Part shown: one piece after another, positions 45,933 through 54,769 of the stretch
Layout: every line of letters begins with the position of its first letter
Numbering within the stretch: position 1 is the stretch's first letter
NCBI GenBank assembly: GCA_016715505.1
Contig: JADJZY010000007.1
Coordinates: forward strand, 1-64,000
Origin: Bacteroidota bacterium
GTDB lineage: Bacteria > Bacteroidota > Bacteroidia > Chitinophagales > Chitinophagaceae
DNA length: 64,000 nt
Direction of reading: 5' to 3'
Program-made: the position numbers and the translations under genes
The notes under the pieces: model-generated
The model's input: the letters and a program-made list of their open reading frames with translations, nothing else
Database searches by the model: none
What the model was told of the DNA's origin: nothing

Positions 45933-47171
45933 ATGAAGGTGTTGGAACATGAAATCTGCATTGTGGGCGCAGGTCCGGGGGGAGTAATGGCTGCCTTGTT
46001 TTTGGCCAAAGCCGGAATCCCCTCTTTGATTATTGATCAGGCGAAATTTCCACGCGATAAAATTTGTGGCGATGCCCTGAGTGCTAAGTGTGCTGATATT
46101 TTACAAAAACTCAATCCCGAAATTTTACCGGATTTTAAAAAACAAGATTTTCAGATCAGTAGTGATGGGGTGAATTTTGTAGCGCCCAATTTGGAAGTTT
46201 TGCGATTAAAATTTGGCGGCTCCGGTCCCGGTAATAAAAAGGTAGGTGGCTTTATTGCCAAACGCTTCGACTTAGATCATTATTTGTTTCAATGGATGGC
46301 GCAAGAACCCCTGATTACTGTTTTGGAAGAAACACCGGCACAACAATTTATCCGAACGGCCGATGGCTGGCACATCCAAACACCGGATATACGCATCGAA
46401 ACCAAACTGTTATTGGATGCCTCAGGGGCTCAAAGCGCATTTGCCCGTCATCATGCAGGAATACAAAAAGAAGAGATTCACTTTAGTGCCGGATTGAGGG
46501 TGTACTATAAAGATGTAAAGGGCATGGATCCGGATAATTTTATCGAATTACATTTTTTGAAAGAATTATTGCCCGGATATTTTTGGATATTTCCGCTGCC
46601 CAATGGGGAAGCCAATGTGGGTATTGGGGTCAGAAGTGATGTCGTGCGAAAACGACGGATGAACTTAAAGACGGAATTAAAAAAAATCATCGAGGAACAT
46701 CCTGTCATCAGTAAACGTTTTGAGGGAGCAACGCCCATCGATAGCGTGAGAGGATATGGTTTACCTTTAGGTTCCAAACAACGCAAACTCTCTGGCGATC
46801 AGTATTTATTATTAGGCGACGCGGCTTCTCTGATTGATCCCTTCACCGGTGAGGGCATCGGTAACGCCATGATTAGTGGGATGAAAGCCGCTGAAATTAT
46901 TTTGGCAGCAAGGACAAAAGGCAATTATCATGCGGAGTCATTGGCTGGATATGATGCGGCTATTTATCGTAGGCTGGGAAAAGAATTTGCAATCAGTACA
47001 AAATTTTTGCAACTGGTGCGATATCAATGGCTGTTTAACTTTATTGTGCGAAAAGCCAACCGGAATGCAACCTTACGCGAAACGATGGGATGTATGTTTG
47101 AGAGTGTGGACCTGAGACGTAAACTCAAGAACCCGCTGTTTTATTTAAAGTTATTATTTGGTCGGGATTAA
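45933..47171 (+). CDS. FAD-dependent oxidoreductase, geranylgeranyl-reductase-like
   Basis: 412 residues. N-terminal dinucleotide motif VGAGPGGVMAALFLAKAG (about 11-28), PRDKICGDALSAK (substrate-loop motif of the family) and the second FAD motif LLGDAASLIDPFTGEGIGNAM (about 292-312). These fit the geranylgeranyl reductase/FixC-like flavoprotein group, which reduces isoprenoid double bonds or hydroxylates aromatics. The physiological substrate is not shown by the context; membrane association is possible through the basic C-terminus. Confidence 0.8.
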   Translation: MKVLEHEICIVGAGPGGVMAALFLAKAGIPSLIIDQAKFPRDKICGDALSAKCADILQKLNPEILPDFKKQDFQISSDGVNFVAPNLEVLRLKFGGSGPGNKKVGGFIAKRFDLDHYLFQWMAQEPLITVLEETPAQQFIRTADGWHIQTPDIRIETKLLLDASGAQSAFARHHAGIQKEEIHFSAGLRVYYKDVKGMDPDNFIELHFLKELLPGYFWIFPLPNGEANVGIGVRSDVVRKRRMNLKTELKKIIEEHPVISKRFEGATPIDSVRGYGLPLGSKQRKLSGDQYLLLGDAASLIDPFTGEGIGNAMISGMKAAEIILAARTKGNYHAESLAGYDAAIYRRLGKEFAISTKFLQLVRYQWLFNFIVRKANRNATLRETMGCMFESVDLRRKLKNPLFYLKLLFGRD

Positions 47172-47177
47172 GGTTGA

Positions 47178-48284
47178 TTACAACACCACAAAAAACTTAA
47201 ATTCATATTTGTCGCGTTTAACAATGATGGTGGTTTCCTTGCCTTTATCTGTTTTTGTCAGGGCTTCGATATAATCATTCATATCGACAATAATAAATTC
47301 TCCGATTTTAGAAATAATATCTCCATTGAGGATACCCGCTTTTTCTGCCATTTTATTCGGAAGGCAAGCGCCTACGCGAATCCCATTTTGTTCGAAGGAA
47401 TTATCCGGGATGATACCGAGGTTCGTTTTGAGGCTTTCGATACGAGGGATATAGTCATTGGTTTTGGTGAAAACCGGTTTGCTGTTCAGATTCATATCTG
47501 TTAGCAAGGATGACACATACTGTATGACAGACAGCAGTCCGGAATAATTGATGCGGGTGGCCACATCGGTATTTTTCATATAGTCGTTGTGGTAGCCGGT
47601 GCTCAATCGGATAGCCGGAACATTGTTTTGATAAAACACACTGTAATCCGAATACCCGGTCCCGGAGCTGTCAATCTTCAATACATAACCTTTGTTGATT
47701 TTTTGCAAAGCCGGAATCCAATAGGGAGATGTGGCGCCTCCGCCAATAAAGAGTTCCTTGCTCACCTGATTGTAACGGCCCAGCATATCTAAATCAATCA
47801 TTGCGGCAAAAGCATTGAGTTGATGTTCGTTTTGTTTGATGAATGCTTTCGATCCCTGATGATCCTGTTCTTTGCCCGAAAAGGCTGCAAATAAAAAGTT
47901 GTAGCGGTTGAGTTTGAGACTACTGATTTGTTCTGCAATTTGTAATAAGGCCGCAATTCCGCTGGCATTGTCGTCGGCACCGGGATATCCTTCTCCCAGG
48001 TGATCATAATGCGCTGCAATCACGATGGTGAGGGGCGCTTTATTGTCGATCATGGCAATCACATTGGTCCCTGTGGTGTTGGCATTTTCGTAGCCCAGTT
48101 TGGCATCTATTTCAATCCAATCTTTCTGCATATTGGCTTTCAGATGCGTGAGATAGGCTTTATGATTCATAATGGCCACCGGAATCGATAAGGCTTCATA
48201 TTGATTCAGGTTGAGTGGAGAAAAATCGTAATTGGTGCCGATATCATTGTAAAAACCACGGCGCCTGATTTTCGGTTCATACAA
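47178..48284 (-). CDS. M28 aminopeptidase with PDZ domain, C-terminal part
   Basis: Carries the metal sites of family M28: AAHYDHLG, GADDNASG, FSGKEQDHQGS (where the general base is normally EE), IDLDMLGR and a late STGYHNDY. Residues about 275-368 form a PDZ domain (AEKAGILNGDIISKIGEF). It continues the protein starting at 48775; the frame break lies near 48265-48285. Secreted zinc aminopeptidase, probable role in peptide use. Confidence 0.8.
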   Translation of the reverse strand: MYEPKIRRRGFYNDIGTNYDFSPLNLNQYEALSIPVAIMNHKAYLTHLKANMQKDWIEIDAKLGYENANTTGTNVIAMIDNKAPLTIVIAAHYDHLGEGYPGADDNASGIAALLQIAEQISSLKLNRYNFLFAAFSGKEQDHQGSKAFIKQNEHQLNAFAAMIDLDMLGRYNQVSKELFIGGGATSPYWIPALQKINKGYVLKIDSSGTGYSDYSVFYQNNVPAIRLSTGYHNDYMKNTDVATRINYSGLLSVIQYVSSLLTDMNLNSKPVFTKTNDYIPRIESLKTNLGIIPDNSFEQNGIRVGACLPNKMAEKAGILNGDIISKIGEFIIVDMNDYIEALTKTDKGKETTIIVKRDKYEFKFFVVL

Positions 48285-48775
48285 TCGCGGGCATAATCAT
48301 AAATACGTTTTTGAAAATCGTTGGTTTCTATCACGCGGGCTTCTGACATGGGTACGAGCCAAACCTGATTTTCTTCATAAACTTTGGGATACACCGAACC
48401 AAAAATGGTATTTCCTTTGCTGTAGGGTAAGAACACCAGGTCGGAATTCAGGTTCAGTCGGGTATTAAATACAGAGAAATAGGCATTGGAACCGATGCGG
48501 GTGCCCACATTGGCAGTAAAAGCCCATTGGTATTTATTTTTATAGGGCTGAATGCCCATATTCCTGAAACGGCTTTCGATGTAGGTAGCGGCTTTTTGCT
48601 CTCCATCTGTTCCGGTCAGGCGACCCTGCAAATCGGCTGAGGCCAGGTATTCGACATCCTGCCGAAGCTTCAGCAAGGTTTGATTGACTTCCTTCTCATT
48701 TCCAGGCCCGGCAATGATTTCTTTGGAAAAAACAACAATAATCAATAAGCACAGGAGGGTCCGTACTGAAAACAT
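48206..48775 (-). CDS. M28 aminopeptidase, N-terminal part
   Basis: Start chosen at ATG 48775 (MFSVRTLLCLLIIVVFSKEIIA, a signal peptide); an in-frame ATG at 48802 would place residues before it. It reads RQDVEYLASADLQGRLTGT, the usual M28 lead-in, and continues in phase to about CMNRKSGAVVF. Beyond that the other frame (NDIGTNYDFSPLNLN) takes over. A TATATTTG box lies 7 bp before the ATG. The full product is about 530 residues. Confidence 0.75.
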   Translation of the reverse strand: MFSVRTLLCLLIIVVFSKEIIAGPGNEKEVNQTLLKLRQDVEYLASADLQGRLTGTDGEQKAATYIESRFRNMGIQPYKNKYQWAFTANVGTRIGSNAYFSVFNTRLNLNSDLVFLPYSKGNTIFGSVYPKVYEENQVWLVPMSEARVIETNDFQKRIYDYARDCMNRKSGAVVFTMISAPITIFLHST

Positions 48776-48782
48776 ATGTCGA

Positions 48783-48790
48783 CAAATATA
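48783..48790 (-). promoter_or_regulatory. -7 box (TATATTTG) 7 bp before a start codon
   Basis: Exact TAnnTTTG match on the minus strand directly upstream of the M28 peptidase start. Confidence 0.4.
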
Positions 48791-48976
48791 ACTTACAGGC
48801 ATGGACTAATTTTTGAAAATGAGAGATTAAATGCTTTTTCGTCTATTTTTGCGAAAATTTTAAGAAGTCGCGCAGCATTTATTCGGACCTCAGCCATTCG
48901 ATGAAATGTAACAAGCTGAATGCCTTCAACAATCCGGATTCCGATTACAAAACCATTATTCAAAATATTTAAACTC

Positions 48977-50074
48977 ATGAAATCAACTCCATTTACTCCC
49001 ATCCATATCAATCTTGGTGCCAAAATGGCCGAGTTTGCCGGTTATAACATGCCTATTTCATATACAGGCATCAATGATGAACACGCAGCGGTTCGAAACA
49101 ATGTAGGTATTTTTGATGTGAGCCATATGGGTGAATTCATCCTTAAAGGCGAAGGGGCTTTGGATTTGATTCAACGCACCACGAGCAACGATGCTTCAAA
49201 ACTTACGGATGGTAAGGCCCAATATTCTTGTTTTCCCAACGAGCAAGGAGGCATTGTAGATGATTTATTGGTTTATTGCCTCGAGCAAAACAAAAGCTAC
49301 ATGTTGGTGGTGAATGCCTCCAATATGGAAAAAGACTGGAATTGGTTGCAACAACATAATACCGCCGGTGTGGAGATGCATAATATTTCCGATAAAACGG
49401 GTTTATTGGCTGTGCAGGGGCCTTTGGCGGTAAAAGCTATGCAAAAGCTTACCGACATGGACTTGGTGAATTTAAAATACTATACGTTCGTGAAAGGGAC
49501 TTTTGCCGGCATTGACAACGTATTGGTGAGTGCGACAGGATACACCGGTTCGGGTGGTGTGGAAATTTATTATGAAGAAAAAGAAGGAGAAGGGCAACGT
49601 TTGTGGGATGCTATCATGGAAGCGGGTGCAGAATTTGGTATTAAGCCATGCGGATTAGGTTGTCGGGATACCCTGCGCCTTGAAATGGGCTTCTGTTTAT
49701 ATGGCAATGATTTGGATGATCAAACAAGCCCCATAGAAGCAGGACTGGGTTGGATTACCAAGTTTACAAAAGATTTTACCAATCGTGCTGCACTGGAAGC
49801 TCAGAAAAATAATGGGGTTAGTCGTAAATTAGTTGGTTTTGAAATGATCGACAAAGGCATTCCCCGTCATCATTATGTGATTAAAACAGCGGATGGCGAA
49901 ACAATCGGTCAGGTGAGCAGCGGTACCCAGAGTCCGAGTTTATCCAAAGCAATTGGTATGGGATATGTGAAAACCGAACATGCTTCTATTGGTTCGGAAA
50001 TTTATGTGGAGGTTCGCGAAAAATTACTCAAGGCCATCGTTGTAAAATTGCCTTTTTATCAGGCCCATGAATAG
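48977..50074 (+). CDS. gcvT: Glycine cleavage system T protein (aminomethyltransferase)
   Basis: 365 residues from the ATG at 48977 ([17 protein letters not shown], standard start); the frame extends to 48920 without support. Conserved blocks: [56 protein letters not shown] and [20 protein letters not shown]. It transfers the methylene of aminomethylated H protein to tetrahydrofolate. It stands apart from other gcv genes, as is common in Bacteroidota. Confidence 0.93.
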   Translation: MKSTPFTPIHINLGAKMAEFAGYNMPISYTGINDEHAAVRNNVGIFDVSHMGEFILKGEGALDLIQRTTSNDASKLTDGKAQYSCFPNEQGGIVDDLLVYCLEQNKSYMLVVNASNMEKDWNWLQQHNTAGVEMHNISDKTGLLAVQGPLAVKAMQKLTDMDLVNLKYYTFVKGTFAGIDNVLVSATGYTGSGGVEIYYEEKEGEGQRLWDAIMEAGAEFGIKPCGLGCRDTLRLEMGFCLYGNDLDDQTSPIEAGLGWITKFTKDFTNRAALEAQKNNGVSRKLVGFEMIDKGIPRHHYVIKTADGETIGQVSSGTQSPSLSKAIGMGYVKTEHASIGSEIYVEVREKLLKAIVVKLPFYQAHE

Positions 50075-50149
50075 TCAGGCCGTCGGATGATTTTTTCGGA
50101 TATTCAACTGAAGCACTCACTTTATTTGAATGATGTACCTTTGAATGGT

Positions 50150-50893
50150 ATGTCTAAAGATCATTTTTCAGATCGTTCGGATGCGTATTTAACCTTTCGT
50201 CCTCATTACCCCGAAGCATTGTTTCAATGGATTCAATCGCAAAACTTTGCGAAGGTCAGGGCTTGGGATTGTGCCACAGGAAATGGTCAATTTGCGCAAG
50301 GATTAATTTCCATTTTCGAAGAAGTATTTGCCAGCGATATGAGTGACGAGCAAATCAAACACGCTTTACAAACAGATCGAATAAAATATTCAAAACAATG
50401 GGCATCCAAAACCGATTATCCGAATCAATTTTTTCAATTCGTGAGTGTAGCCCAGGCTATCCATTGGTTTGATTTCGAAGCATTTTATCAGGAAGTACGA
50501 CGTATCACCACTCCGGACGCTGTTTTACTCGTATGTGGTTACGAAAAAATACGCGTGAATGAAGAGGTGGATGCCCTCATCGAAACCTTATACAATGGTA
50601 TTTTATCGGACTACTGGGATCCCGAACGACAATATATCGAAGCGCATTATCGAACGATTCCATTTCCATTTACTGAAATCGAAACACCCCCATTTACCTG
50701 GAGGGCTCAATGGAGTTTAAATCAATTATTGGGTTATTTGGGTACCTGGTCGGCTTTGAAAAAATATATCCAAATCCATCACGAAGACCCACTCGAAAAA
50801 ATGCAAGCATCCTTTGAAGCTGTTTGGGGAGAGGATAAAACCAAGCCCATTGAATTTCCGATTATTTTACGGGTAGGGTACGTTCACGCGTAG
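50150..50893 (+). CDS. Class I SAM-dependent methyltransferase
   Basis: 247 residues from the ATG at 50150 (MSKDHFSDRSDAYLTFRPHYP, the usual start of this group); an upstream start at 50087 is less likely. Motif I is AWDCATGNGQFAQGL, motif II-like VFASDMSDEQI, and AQAIHWFDFEAFYQE matches the conserved HWF segment of the Methyltransf_11 subgroup. The substrate is unknown. It is 75 bp after gcvT and may share its transcript. Confidence 0.8.
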   Translation: MSKDHFSDRSDAYLTFRPHYPEALFQWIQSQNFAKVRAWDCATGNGQFAQGLISIFEEVFASDMSDEQIKHALQTDRIKYSKQWASKTDYPNQFFQFVSVAQAIHWFDFEAFYQEVRRITTPDAVLLVCGYEKIRVNEEVDALIETLYNGILSDYWDPERQYIEAHYRTIPFPFTEIETPPFTWRAQWSLNQLLGYLGTWSALKKYIQIHHEDPLEKMQASFEAVWGEDKTKPIEFPIILRVGYVHA

Positions 50894-50932
50894 ATGAAGT
50901 TATTCGGTCTACAAGTTCTCAATCGTAAACAT

Positions 50933-50940
50933 TAAATTTA
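50933..50940 (+). promoter_or_regulatory. -7-like box (TAAATTTA) 4 bp before a start codon
   Basis: One mismatch to TAnnTTTG, four bases before the ATG of the giant glycosidase-like gene. Confidence 0.3.
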
Positions 50941-50944
50941 TAGC

Positions 50945-53900
50945 ATGAAGCGATGTTTACATTTCTGTTTTTTCTTCCTGATTGGATGTTTTTCATTAAA
51001 CGCACAAGTCTGTAATTATATCGTTTACGACGGGTTTGATTATTTGCAAAATTCACCGCTGAATGGTTTGAGTGGAGGAACGGGTTGGCTCAATACCTGG
51101 TCGGTACAAAATAACAATACACAAGTGCCCGGGTTTCAATCCATACCCGTGAGTTTGAGCTTTGGCAATTTACAAACAACAGGTGGCAGTGGCTCTGGAG
51201 GCAATAGTTATCTTACTGCAGGGCGTCGTTTAAACAACACTTCAGGAGGTCCTTTTAATGCTTATCTGGTCAATGATGATATTGGAGCAGCAGGAACCAC
51301 CTTGTATATGAGTGTTGTACTCCAAAAAAACCAAAACAATAACCAGCCCGTTTGGCTATCATTACACAACAACAATATTGACTGGTGTAATAATTGTGCG
51401 AGCACACAAATTCAGGTTGGATATTTTGGATCATCCAGTTTGGTGGGTGGTGTCAGGAAATGGGGTTTGTCCGTAAATGGAACTGTACTCAATACCAATG
51501 AAACGGTGGTACCGGGAGCCGCTGCATTAATGATACTTCGCTTTAATTTCGCGAACCCAACCACGATTGATTATTGGGTGAATCCACCTTCCATTGGAAA
51601 TAGCAATCCTACACCCACATTAAGTTATACGGCAGCAGGTAGTTTGGCTTTTCGCAGTCTGGCACTTTATTTGGGTGATGGTACAAACCAAGGGCGAGTG
51701 GATGAAATACGCTTTGCATCCTCGCTTTCTTGTGTGGTACCCGATCAAAATGTGATCGTGAATACACCCCCGAATGCAGTCATTGGCACCAATACCCAAT
51801 GGGGGGTGAGTCCTTTGAATGTACAATTTGATGGCAGTGGATCCTATGATTTGAATGGGAATATCGTTCAATATGAATGGCAGTTTAATGATGGGAGTCC
51901 TGCTGTTTCCGCTATGAATACCAATCATACCTTCAGTGCATTGGGCGAGCATATTGTTACACTTACCGTGACTGATGATCAGGGGATTGCCCATACTGCG
52001 ACGCAATTAATCACGGTCACCAAACCGGATGGCACCATCAGTTGTTTAAGTCAGGTGCAGGTTGTTCAACTTCCGAATTGTTCGTCATCGAATGGTGCGA
52101 TACAGGTGAATCTCAATTCCGGACAAAATATCCAACTCTGGAATATGTCTCAGAATACCATAACGCCAAACGGAAATCAATTTCAGAATCTTGCAGCGGG
52201 CACGTATACTTTGTTGGTTAGTGGAAGCAATAATTGTCGGGATACTTTTCAGTTACAACTTCCAATCGACAGCACAACCTGTGCCGCTTGGGTACCCAAT
52301 CCCTGTGAACTACAAATCGGTGCCGGATTAGAAGGGATTAGTTATTATGCCAATACCCGAACCTTTCGCGATTATTTTAAAAGTGCGGGAGAGTGGATTC
52401 CTTACGATCCGCAAGCCGGAGGATGGAGCACCAATGATTTGGCTTTTATGCCATCTGACAGCAACGGGTATCCCTTACAAATTCCGTATCAGGTGGGAGC
52501 TGCGCAACGTCAGGTGAGAGGCATACTCAGCGCCAATGGATTTATGCAAGTGGGTGTACCCATGCGACTGATGTATGATGGTACCGGGAATATTCAAATG
52601 CAGGGCACTGTTCAGCAAACCGGCAGTGGGAATAAGTATATTGATTTTACGCCAACACAAAATGGCAATATCTGGTTTAACCTCACCAATTCCGATGTTC
52701 AGGACCCGGTAAGAAATATTCGGGTGGTGGAATTGAGTGATACTTTGTTGTATTTGAGTCAGCCGTTCAGGCAAAATTTTCTGGATAAATGTGCCATGCT
52801 CAAAGCATTGCGGTTTATGGACTGGCAGCATACCAACAACAATGGACTGGTGCAATGGAGTGAACGTACTTCATCTTCCTATTATACCCAGGCGCGTGAC
52901 AATGGCGTTTCCTATGAATATATTGTCGCATTGGCGAACACGATCAAAAGAGATATTTGGATTTGCATACCTCATCAGGCCGATGATAACTACATCACCC
53001 AAATGGCACAATTTTTTAAAGCCCATTTACATCCCGGAATACATGTTTACCTCGAATACAGCAATGAAGTTTGGAACTGGTTGTTTCAACAAACGCATTG
53101 GGTCAATAATCAGGGCCCTCAAAATTTAAGCCTGGCCCGACGATATACCGAACGGGCGCTACATGCGTTTCGGGTCTGGAACAATGCATGGGGCAGTGAT
53201 GTGAAAAGGGTGAAGCGGGTATTAGGAACCCAATTGTTGAATGATGCTGTACACCGTGAAATATTGGCACATGCCCCCGCATCGGATTACGACTACCTAT
53301 CGCCTTCATTTTATTTTGGGGTGAATCATTATAATGGAGGAACTCCCGATTTGAGTTTACTCGGGATAAATGCAACGGTGAATGATATTTTAAATAATGC
53401 CACCAATAGCTTTTTAAGTGCATATCCAAATTGGCGCAGTGTTTATCAGGACTGCAAATTATTTGGAAAGGAAATTGTCAATTATGAGGGTGGGCAACAT
53501 TTTACTGATTTTAGTGTACCACCCTATATCAACGCCATGTATGCGGCTCAGTTGAGTAGTGGTATGTATCAATTGTATAATAGGGTATTGGATAGTTTGA
53601 GGCGTTTGGACAGTAAGTTGGCGATGGCTTTTGTGCTTTGTGGTCCGAATGAAAGTATTTATGGAAGTTGGGGTCATTTAACGAATATCGATGATCCTGC
53701 CCCTTGGAATGATGTTCCTAAATTTCAGGTTTTGGTGGACAATCTGCACGACAAACCTTCGCCCTATATTTTGGGTGCAGAGCAAGCCAGTCTTTGTCAC
53801 AATCAATCCTATGTGATTGCTCTTCCGCAAATGGGGCATTCGTATCAATGGCAAATTGTAGGCGGTGATATATTATTTGGTCAGGGTACGGATAGCATCG

Positions 53901-54577
53901 TGGTAGCCTGGCGTCAGGCGGGCATACAAAGCATAGCATGTAATGAACAAGGTTTAAGTTGTGCTGAACATGTGGTAAAAAATGTGCAGGTTGATACTTG
54001 TAGTAGTTATCTGACTGTAAGAACTTTTTTGGAATCCTATTTTGATCAGGGACAGAATATGCAATCCGCACTGATGAATCAGTTGGTAGCAGGTGCGGTT
54101 TCAACGGATTGTGATACTGTGGTTTTACAATTACATCCGCTCAATAATGTGCAACAAGTTATTTTGAACGACACGAGTATATTACAAACCAATGGATGGG
54201 CGGGTTTTCGATTTCCCAATATCAATGATTGGTATTATATCAGTTTGAAACACCGCAATCATATTCAAACATATTCGCAAGGGCCGGTAAGAATACATGC
54301 AGACAACGAGATGTATGATTTTAGTTTGCAAGCATCACAAGCATACGGCTCCAATCAAACACAAATCGCCCCCGGCCTATTTGCTTTTTACTCCGGCGAC
54401 ATCAATCAAGACGGGGTGATAGACGGCCTGGATTATAACGACTGGGAAACGGACAGCAATAATTTTGCCGGGGGCTATTTTAATACCGACCTCAATGGCG
54501 ATGGCGTAGTAGATGGATTGGATTTTATTTATTGGGAGCAGAATAGCAATAATTTTGTAGGGGTGGTGGCGCCATGA
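50945..54577 (+). CDS. Giant secreted glycosidase-like protein with PKD and dockerin-like repeats
   Basis: 1,210 residues. Signal peptide 1-20; a beta-sandwich (about 25-260); a PKD domain (about 270-355; VQFDGSGSYDLNGNIVQYEW); then a probable TIM barrel (about 450-950). It has LEYSNEVWNW with E708 after Asn, the acid/base pattern of clan GH-A, and NYEGGQH with E848 as candidate nucleophile 140 residues later. The end has two calcium-loop repeats, GDINQDGVIDGLDYNDWE and DLNGDGVVDGLDFIYWE, like dockerin type I. There is no type IX sorting domain. Probable polysaccharide-degrading or -binding surface protein; the GH family is not identified. Confidence 0.65.
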   Translation: MKRCLHFCFFFLIGCFSLNAQVCNYIVYDGFDYLQNSPLNGLSGGTGWLNTWSVQNNNTQVPGFQSIPVSLSFGNLQTTGGSGSGGNSYLTAGRRLNNTSGGPFNAYLVNDDIGAAGTTLYMSVVLQKNQNNNQPVWLSLHNNNIDWCNNCASTQIQVGYFGSSSLVGGVRKWGLSVNGTVLNTNETVVPGAAALMILRFNFANPTTIDYWVNPPSIGNSNPTPTLSYTAAGSLAFRSLALYLGDGTNQGRVDEIRFASSLSCVVPDQNVIVNTPPNAVIGTNTQWGVSPLNVQFDGSGSYDLNGNIVQYEWQFNDGSPAVSAMNTNHTFSALGEHIVTLTVTDDQGIAHTATQLITVTKPDGTISCLSQVQVVQLPNCSSSNGAIQVNLNSGQNIQLWNMSQNTITPNGNQFQNLAAGTYTLLVSGSNNCRDTFQLQLPIDSTTCAAWVPNPCELQIGAGLEGISYYANTRTFRDYFKSAGEWIPYDPQAGGWSTNDLAFMPSDSNGYPLQIPYQVGAAQRQVRGILSANGFMQVGVPMRLMYDGTGNIQMQGTVQQTGSGNKYIDFTPTQNGNIWFNLTNSDVQDPVRNIRVVELSDTLLYLSQPFRQNFLDKCAMLKALRFMDWQHTNNNGLVQWSERTSSSYYTQARDNGVSYEYIVALANTIKRDIWICIPHQADDNYITQMAQFFKAHLHPGIHVYLEYSNEVWNWLFQQTHWVNNQGPQNLSLARRYTERALHAFRVWNNAWGSDVKRVKRVLGTQLLNDAVHREILAHAPASDYDYLSPSFYFGVNHYNGGTPDLSLLGINATVNDILNNATNSFLSAYPNWRSVYQDCKLFGKEIVNYEGGQHFTDFSVPPYINAMYAAQLSSGMYQLYNRVLDSLRRLDSKLAMAFVLCGPNESIYGSWGHLTNIDDPAPWNDVPKFQVLVDNLHDKPSPYILGAEQASLCHNQSYVIALPQMGHSYQWQIVGGDILFGQGTDSIVVAWRQAGIQSIACNEQGLSCAEHVVKNVQVDTCSSYLTVRTFLESYFDQGQNMQSALMNQLVAGAVSTDCDTVVLQLHPLNNVQQVILNDTSILQTNGWAGFRFPNINDWYYISLKHRNHIQTYSQGPVRIHADNEMYDFSLQASQAYGSNQTQIAPGLFAFYSGDINQDGVIDGLDYNDWETDSNNFAGGYFNTDLNGDGVVDGLDFIYWEQNSNNFVGVVAP

Positions 54578-54640
54578 TTTCTATCATTAAATGATTACTG
54601 TGTGAATGACATCTGAGCGGCTTTATCCCGCTTTCCGCTG

Positions 54641-54687
54641 TAGTCCTGTCTCGTCTCGTCATCAATAACGAGACGAGACAGGAGCTA
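54641..54687. terminator. Long perfect hairpin between converging genes
   Basis: CCTGTCTCGTCTCGT (54645-54659) pairs perfectly with ACGAGACGAGACAGG (54668-54682) over an 8-nt loop; GTAG and CTAC extend the stem with one bulge. No T-run follows. It sits between converging genes ending at 54577 and 54770, so it may stop both transcripts, or it may be a REP-type palindrome. Confidence 0.5.
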
Positions 54688-54769
54688 CCACTCCAATCGC
54701 CGCTTCACCTAACGCAATGTGCTTGAAACCGTTTGGGTATTTATAAAGTCGTATCTGGGTTCAATACCA

